Origin: Pseudomonadota bacterium
GTDB taxonomy: Bacteria; Pseudomonadota; Gammaproteobacteria; Burkholderiales; Thiobacteraceae
DNA: 64,000 nt
Reading direction: 5' to 3'
Assembly (NCBI GenBank): GCA_021812385.1
Contig: JAKANO010000017.1
Coordinates: 1 to 64,000 of the forward strand
This document shows, one piece after another, positions 60,656 through 64,000 of this stretch (position 1 is the stretch's first letter; each line of letters begins with the position of its first letter). The notes under the pieces are model-generated. The model did no database searches and had not been told where the DNA came from. It saw only the letters and a list, made by a program, of their open reading frames with translations. The translations under genes and the position numbers were made by a program.

Positions 60656-62659
60656 ATGGCATCGAGTTTTCAAAATGCGCAATTGGGCGGCATGCGCCCC
60701 ACATCGATACGAACGGTTCGGCTGCCCAGACGCGAGCGCTTCTATCCATCGCCAGCAGATTGGCGTGATGAGATTATCTATTTTCTCTTGCCGGATCGAT
60801 TTAGCGATGGCCTGGAACATACACGGCCACTACTCGATCCCGGCGCTCGCCAGGCTGCGCGTCCGGCTGGATTTCGCTGGGATAAATGGGCGGAGTCGGG
60901 TGGCGCGCGCTGGCAGGGCGGCAGTATCAAGGGCGTCACTTCAAAGCTGGGCTATCTTGCGCAATTGGGCGTCAGCACGGTGTGGCTGGGGCCGATTTTC
61001 AAGCAACGGCGTCCCGATGACAGCTATCACGGCTACGCCATTCAGGATTTTCTCGAGGTCGATCCGCGCTTGGGAACGCGCGCGGATCTGGTGGCGCTGG
61101 TCGATGCTGCGCATGCGGCGGGATTGCGTGTCATTTTGGATGTGATTTTCAACCACACCGGCAATAACTGGGTGTATGAAGGCGACGCAGACCTGCCGCC
61201 GTATCGGCAATGGCCGGAATTTTATGCGCGCGGCCGTTGGCGCACTGGAACAGGTGAACTAGCCAACGCCATCAATAGCACCGAAGATGGCGTATGGCCC
61301 GAGGAATTGCAGGATGAGGCGCACTACACGCGCGCCGGCGAAGGCAGTCTGTCGGCCGGTGCTATTGACGATCCACATGCGGAGTTTCGGCGCACCGATT
61401 TTGTCGGTCTGCGCGATGTCAATTTTGATGGATCGCGCGCACTGGACAATCTGGCGCGCTGTTTCAAATACTGGATTGCACTTACCGATTGCGACGGCTT
61501 CCGCATCGACACGCTGAAGCATGTGGATGCGGATACCGGACGGAATTTTTGCGGCAGCATCAAGGAATTTGCCGCTAATCTGGGCAAGGCGGATTTTTTT
61601 CTGGTGGGTGAAGTGGCCGGCGCGGACGATGATGCCGAGCGCTACCGCGAAGTACTGGGAACCAATCTGAATGCGACGCTGGATATCGGCGCATCGCGCC
61701 GCTTGCTGCATGCCGTGGCGAAGGGCTTGGTCGCGCCCAGCGGCTATTTCAGTTTTGTGCGAACCTGGAATGACGATTTAGGTTCGCATCGCAATGCAGG
61801 GCGTAGCCATGTCTCGGTGCTGGATGATCACGACCATGTTTCGGGCGACAAGGTGCGCTTCTCCAGCGACGCGGCGAGCGATCATCAAGTGGTCGCCGGC
61901 GTAGCAATCCAGTTCTTCAGCCTGGGTATTCCTTGCGTGTATTACGGCACCGAGCAAGCGTTCGCCGGCCCTGAAAAATCCGAGCGTGACCAATACTTGC
62001 CCGATTACAACGTCGGCAATCCGCCGCCGGACAAATATTTGCGCGAGGCGATGTTCGGTCCAATGCATCCGCGCAAGACGGGCGCTGCCGGGATCGGCAA
62101 CGATGCAAATGCGCTGGATGAAACTTTATTTGGCTTTGGCCCGTTCGGCACGAGTGGCGCGCACGCTTTCAACCCGAAATCCACGACTTTCGTGCGCATC
62201 GCCAATCTGGCGCGCTTGCGCCAGCGCTATCCCGTGTTGCGTTATGGCCGTCTGTACCAGCGACCAATATCCATTTTCAATCAGCCATTCGCCGATGCGG
62301 CGGCCGGTGAAATTATCGCTTGGTCGCGCATTCTCGACGAGGAAGAAGCCTTATGCATCGTCAACGGCCATGGCACAGAGGCGCGTGGCGCCGATGTGGT
62401 GGTGGATGTGCGCTTGAATGCCGTGGATACGCCCGGACAGCCGTGGAGTGCGCCTGGTGGTGGTATAGGCACCCCATACTTTGAGGTGATCGCTAATTCG
62501 GCACAGGCGGTGCATGAGGCCCAACATCCTGGGCAAGCGTATAGCGGCTCGCACCCCGTCGGCCAGCGCCTGCCGGTGCAGTCGCGTAGTGGCGCATTGT
62601 TCGTGGCAATACGCGATGTGCCGGCATCGGAGGTGCTGGTGTTGATCAATCGTATCTGA
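60656..62659 (+). CDS. GH13 alpha-amylase-family glycosidase
   Basis: 667 residues, cytoplasmic by lack of a signal peptide. GH13 regions: DRFSDG near 45, DVIFNHTGNN (region I, about 161-170), DGFRIDTLKH with the nucleophile Asp285, LVGEVAG with the acid/base Glu319, and LDDHDHV with Asp393. A beta C-terminal domain follows (about 530-667). Acts on alpha-glucans or related sugars; exact product not readable. AAAGGAG lies 9 nt before the ATG. It stands alone between the cco terminator and a convergent siroheme synthase. Confidence 0.9.
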   Translation: MASSFQNAQLGGMRPTSIRTVRLPRRERFYPSPADWRDEIIYFLLPDRFSDGLEHTRPLLDPGARQAARPAGFRWDKWAESGGARWQGGSIKGVTSKLGYLAQLGVSTVWLGPIFKQRRPDDSYHGYAIQDFLEVDPRLGTRADLVALVDAAHAAGLRVILDVIFNHTGNNWVYEGDADLPPYRQWPEFYARGRWRTGTGELANAINSTEDGVWPEELQDEAHYTRAGEGSLSAGAIDDPHAEFRRTDFVGLRDVNFDGSRALDNLARCFKYWIALTDCDGFRIDTLKHVDADTGRNFCGSIKEFAANLGKADFFLVGEVAGADDDAERYREVLGTNLNATLDIGASRRLLHAVAKGLVAPSGYFSFVRTWNDDLGSHRNAGRSHVSVLDDHDHVSGDKVRFSSDAASDHQVVAGVAIQFFSLGIPCVYYGTEQAFAGPEKSERDQYLPDYNVGNPPPDKYLREAMFGPMHPRKTGAAGIGNDANALDETLFGFGPFGTSGAHAFNPKSTTFVRIANLARLRQRYPVLRYGRLYQRPISIFNQPFADAAAGEIIAWSRILDEEEALCIVNGHGTEARGADVVVDVRLNAVDTPGQPWSAPGGGIGTPYFEVIANSAQAVHEAQHPGQAYSGSHPVGQRLPVQSRSGALFVAIRDVPASEVLVLINRI

Positions 62660-62676
62660 AGTAAAAAAGAGACCCA

Positions 62677-62758
62677 TGAAGCGCCAAGACGCCAAGCGCG
62701 CCAAGAAAGACAAATGCAAAGTCTTTTTCTTGGCGCGCTTGGCGTCTTGGCGGTTGAA
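62677..62758. repeat. CCGCCAAG-type extragenic palindrome (copy E)
   Basis: GCGCCAAGACGCCAAGCGCG... and ...TTGGCGCGCTTGGCGTC arms around a short A-rich loop, between the convergent GH13 and siroheme synthase genes. Likely serves as a two-way transcript end. Confidence 0.8.
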
Positions 62759-62788
62759 TTGTTTAAAGGGTAAAACAACCTTGCGAGA

Positions 62789-64000
62789 TTAATCCTTGAG
62801 CGGCGCGGCTTGCAGCTTGTCTTGCGAATCCTTGGGATTGAACCACTGTAGTTTGTGCTGCAAGGAGACGACGCTGCCGACGATGATCAGCGTTGGCGGT
62901 TGTAGTTTTGCCTCGGCGGCCAGCTCCGGAAGGGTTTGCAAGGTGCCGGTGAGTACGCGTTGCTTGGAAGTCGTCCCTTGCTGCACGATGGCGGCGGGGG
63001 TTTCGTTGCTCAAGCCATGCGCGACCAATTGCTGGCACAAGGTGGGCAGGCCATGCAGTCCCATGTAGATAACTACAGTCTGGTGCGGTCGCGCCAGCAT
63101 TTCCCAATCCAAATCCATAGTGCCGTCTTTGAGGTGGCCGGTCACGAAGATGCAGGCTTGCGCGTGGTCGCGATGCGTGAGCGGAATGCCGGCATAGGAG
63201 GCCACGCCGGAGGCAGCGGTGATGCCGGGCACCACTTGGAACGGCACACCGTGTTGCGCCAGGGTTTCGATTTCTTCACCGCCACGACCGAAGATGAACG
63301 GGTCGCCGCCCTTGAGGCGCAATACGCGTTTGCCTTCCTTAGCCAAGCGCACCAGCAGTTCGTTGATGCCTTCTTGCGGCAAAGCGTGGTTGTCGCGCTG
63401 CTTGCCGACGTAGATGCGCTCGGCATCGCGCCGCGCCATATCGAGTACGGCTGGGGTGACGAGATTGTCGTGCACCACCACATCGGCTTGCTGCATCAAG
63501 CGCAAGGCGCGGAAGGTGAGCAGATCGGGGTTTCCCGGGCCGCCGCCGACCAGATAGACCTCGCCCATGGGGTGCTCGGATTCGGTTTCTTGCGACAGCA
63601 TTTTTTCCAGGGCGTCATGTGCGGCTTGATCTTGGCCGGCAAACATCATTTCCGCGATCGGACCTTGGAATACTTTCTCCCAGAAAATGCGGCGGTTTTC
63701 TGAGCGCGCAAAGCGCTTTTTGACTTGATCGCGGAATTGACCGGCGAGGGTAGACAAACGGCCGTAGGCGCTGGGGATCAGTGTCTCCAAACGGGCGCGC
63801 AGCATGCGCGCCAACACCGGCGATGCGCCGCCGGAAGAGACTGCGACCAAGATCGGCGAGCGGTCGATGATGGAGGGCAGGATGAAGGAGCACAGCGCTG
63901 GGGTATCCACCACGTTTACCGGAATCTGGCGCGCCTTGGCGGCTTCGGATACGGCGCGATTCGCCGCATCGTCTTCATGCGCGGAAATGACCAGCGTCAT
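62789..64000 (-). CDS. cysG: Siroheme synthase (CysG-type), 5' end outside window
   Basis: 403 codons to the window edge. The visible start is only an internal Met; the first ~65-80 residues with the NAD-binding motif are missing. Left: the rest of the precorrin-2 dehydrogenase/ferrochelatase part ([17 protein letters not shown]), then from about residue 145 the uroporphyrinogen-III methyltransferase part ([53 protein letters not shown]). Makes siroheme for assimilatory nitrite/sulfite reductases. No nitrite reductase is in the window. Confidence 0.95.
   Translation of the reverse strand: MTLVISAHEDDAANRAVSEAAKARQIPVNVVDTPALCSFILPSIIDRSPILVAVSSGGASPVLARMLRARLETLIPSAYGRLSTLAGQFRDQVKKRFARSENRRIFWEKVFQGPIAEMMFAGQDQAAHDALEKMLSQETESEHPMGEVYLVGGGPGNPDLLTFRALRLMQQADVVVHDNLVTPAVLDMARRDAERIYVGKQRDNHALPQEGINELLVRLAKEGKRVLRLKGGDPFIFGRGGEEIETLAQHGVPFQVVPGITAASGVASYAGIPLTHRDHAQACIFVTGHLKDGTMDLDWEMLARPHQTVVIYMGLHGLPTLCQQLVAHGLSNETPAAIVQQGTTSKQRVLTGTLQTLPELAAEAKLQPPTLIIVGSVVSLQHKLQWFNPKDSQDKLQAAPLKD

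Overview
The window reads as chromosomal DNA of a denitrifying, micro-aerobic betaproteobacterium. Pointers are a cbb3 oxidase cluster (ccoNOQP-GH with ccoI/ccoS), a respiratory nitrate reductase operon with two NarK transporters plus NarXL, a dnaX-ybaB-recR block and moderately GC-rich coding. A Nitrosomonadales/Gallionella-like lineage is plausible, but no rRNA or marker in the window fixes the taxon.

Layout. (1) 1-17.6 kb: a type VI secretion (T6SS) locus arranged divergently. Leftward: tssJ-tssK-tssL-vgrG (vgrG runs off the left edge). Rightward: M15-peptidase membrane protein (TagX-like), tssM, tagF, tssB, tssC, hcp, a predicted peptidase effector with its immunity protein, a membrane protein of unknown function, PAAR, tssA. 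tssE, tssF, tssG and tssH(clpV) are not in the window. (2) 17.8-23.8 kb: housekeeping genes dnaX, ybaB, recR, a ParA-type ATPase, a nitronate monooxygenase-like enzyme, and a decayed HigBA pair. (3) 23.9-36.3 kb, leftward: narK1-narK2-narG-narH-narJ-narI-ppiC and an SQR-like flavoprotein, with palindromic repeats in several gene junctions. (4) 36.6-48.0 kb: an accessory island between the divergent narK1 and narXL. It holds a second vgrG, a LysM/GH46-like effector with an LprI-like partner, a beheaded effector followed by a secreted protein, another secreted protein of unknown role, an AP2-domain protein, a MmeI-type restriction-modification enzyme, and a Fic toxin-antitoxin relic. (5) 48.0-60.6 kb: narX-narL, a histidine phosphatase, a SafE-like membrane protein, then ccoI-ccoS-ccoN-ccoO-ccoQ-ccoP-ccoG-ccoH closed by a strong terminator. 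(6) 60.7-64 kb: a GH13 glycosidase and a partial siroheme synthase.

How it works together: NarXL should sense nitrate and drive narK1K2GHJI (NarL-type heptamers lie in front of narK1), while the cbb3 oxidase covers low oxygen. The two vgrG regions each carry their own cargo: an M15 peptidase next to hcp, and a muramidase-like protein behind vgrG2. Both point to cell-wall attack on competitors, with periplasmic immunity proteins encoded immediately downstream.

Most notable: (a) an A9 slippage site in dnaX with stop codons waiting in both alternative frames; (b) extragenic palindromes that have entered coding sequence in frame in both vgrG genes and in the restriction enzyme; (c) relics of a HigB toxin, a Fic toxin and a peptidase effector whose partner genes remain open; (d) a composition break in the 3' end of vgrG2 suggesting tail-plus-cargo exchange; (e) T6SS and defence genes placed between narK1 and narXL. 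All functional statements come from reading the sequence; no database search or structure prediction was run.
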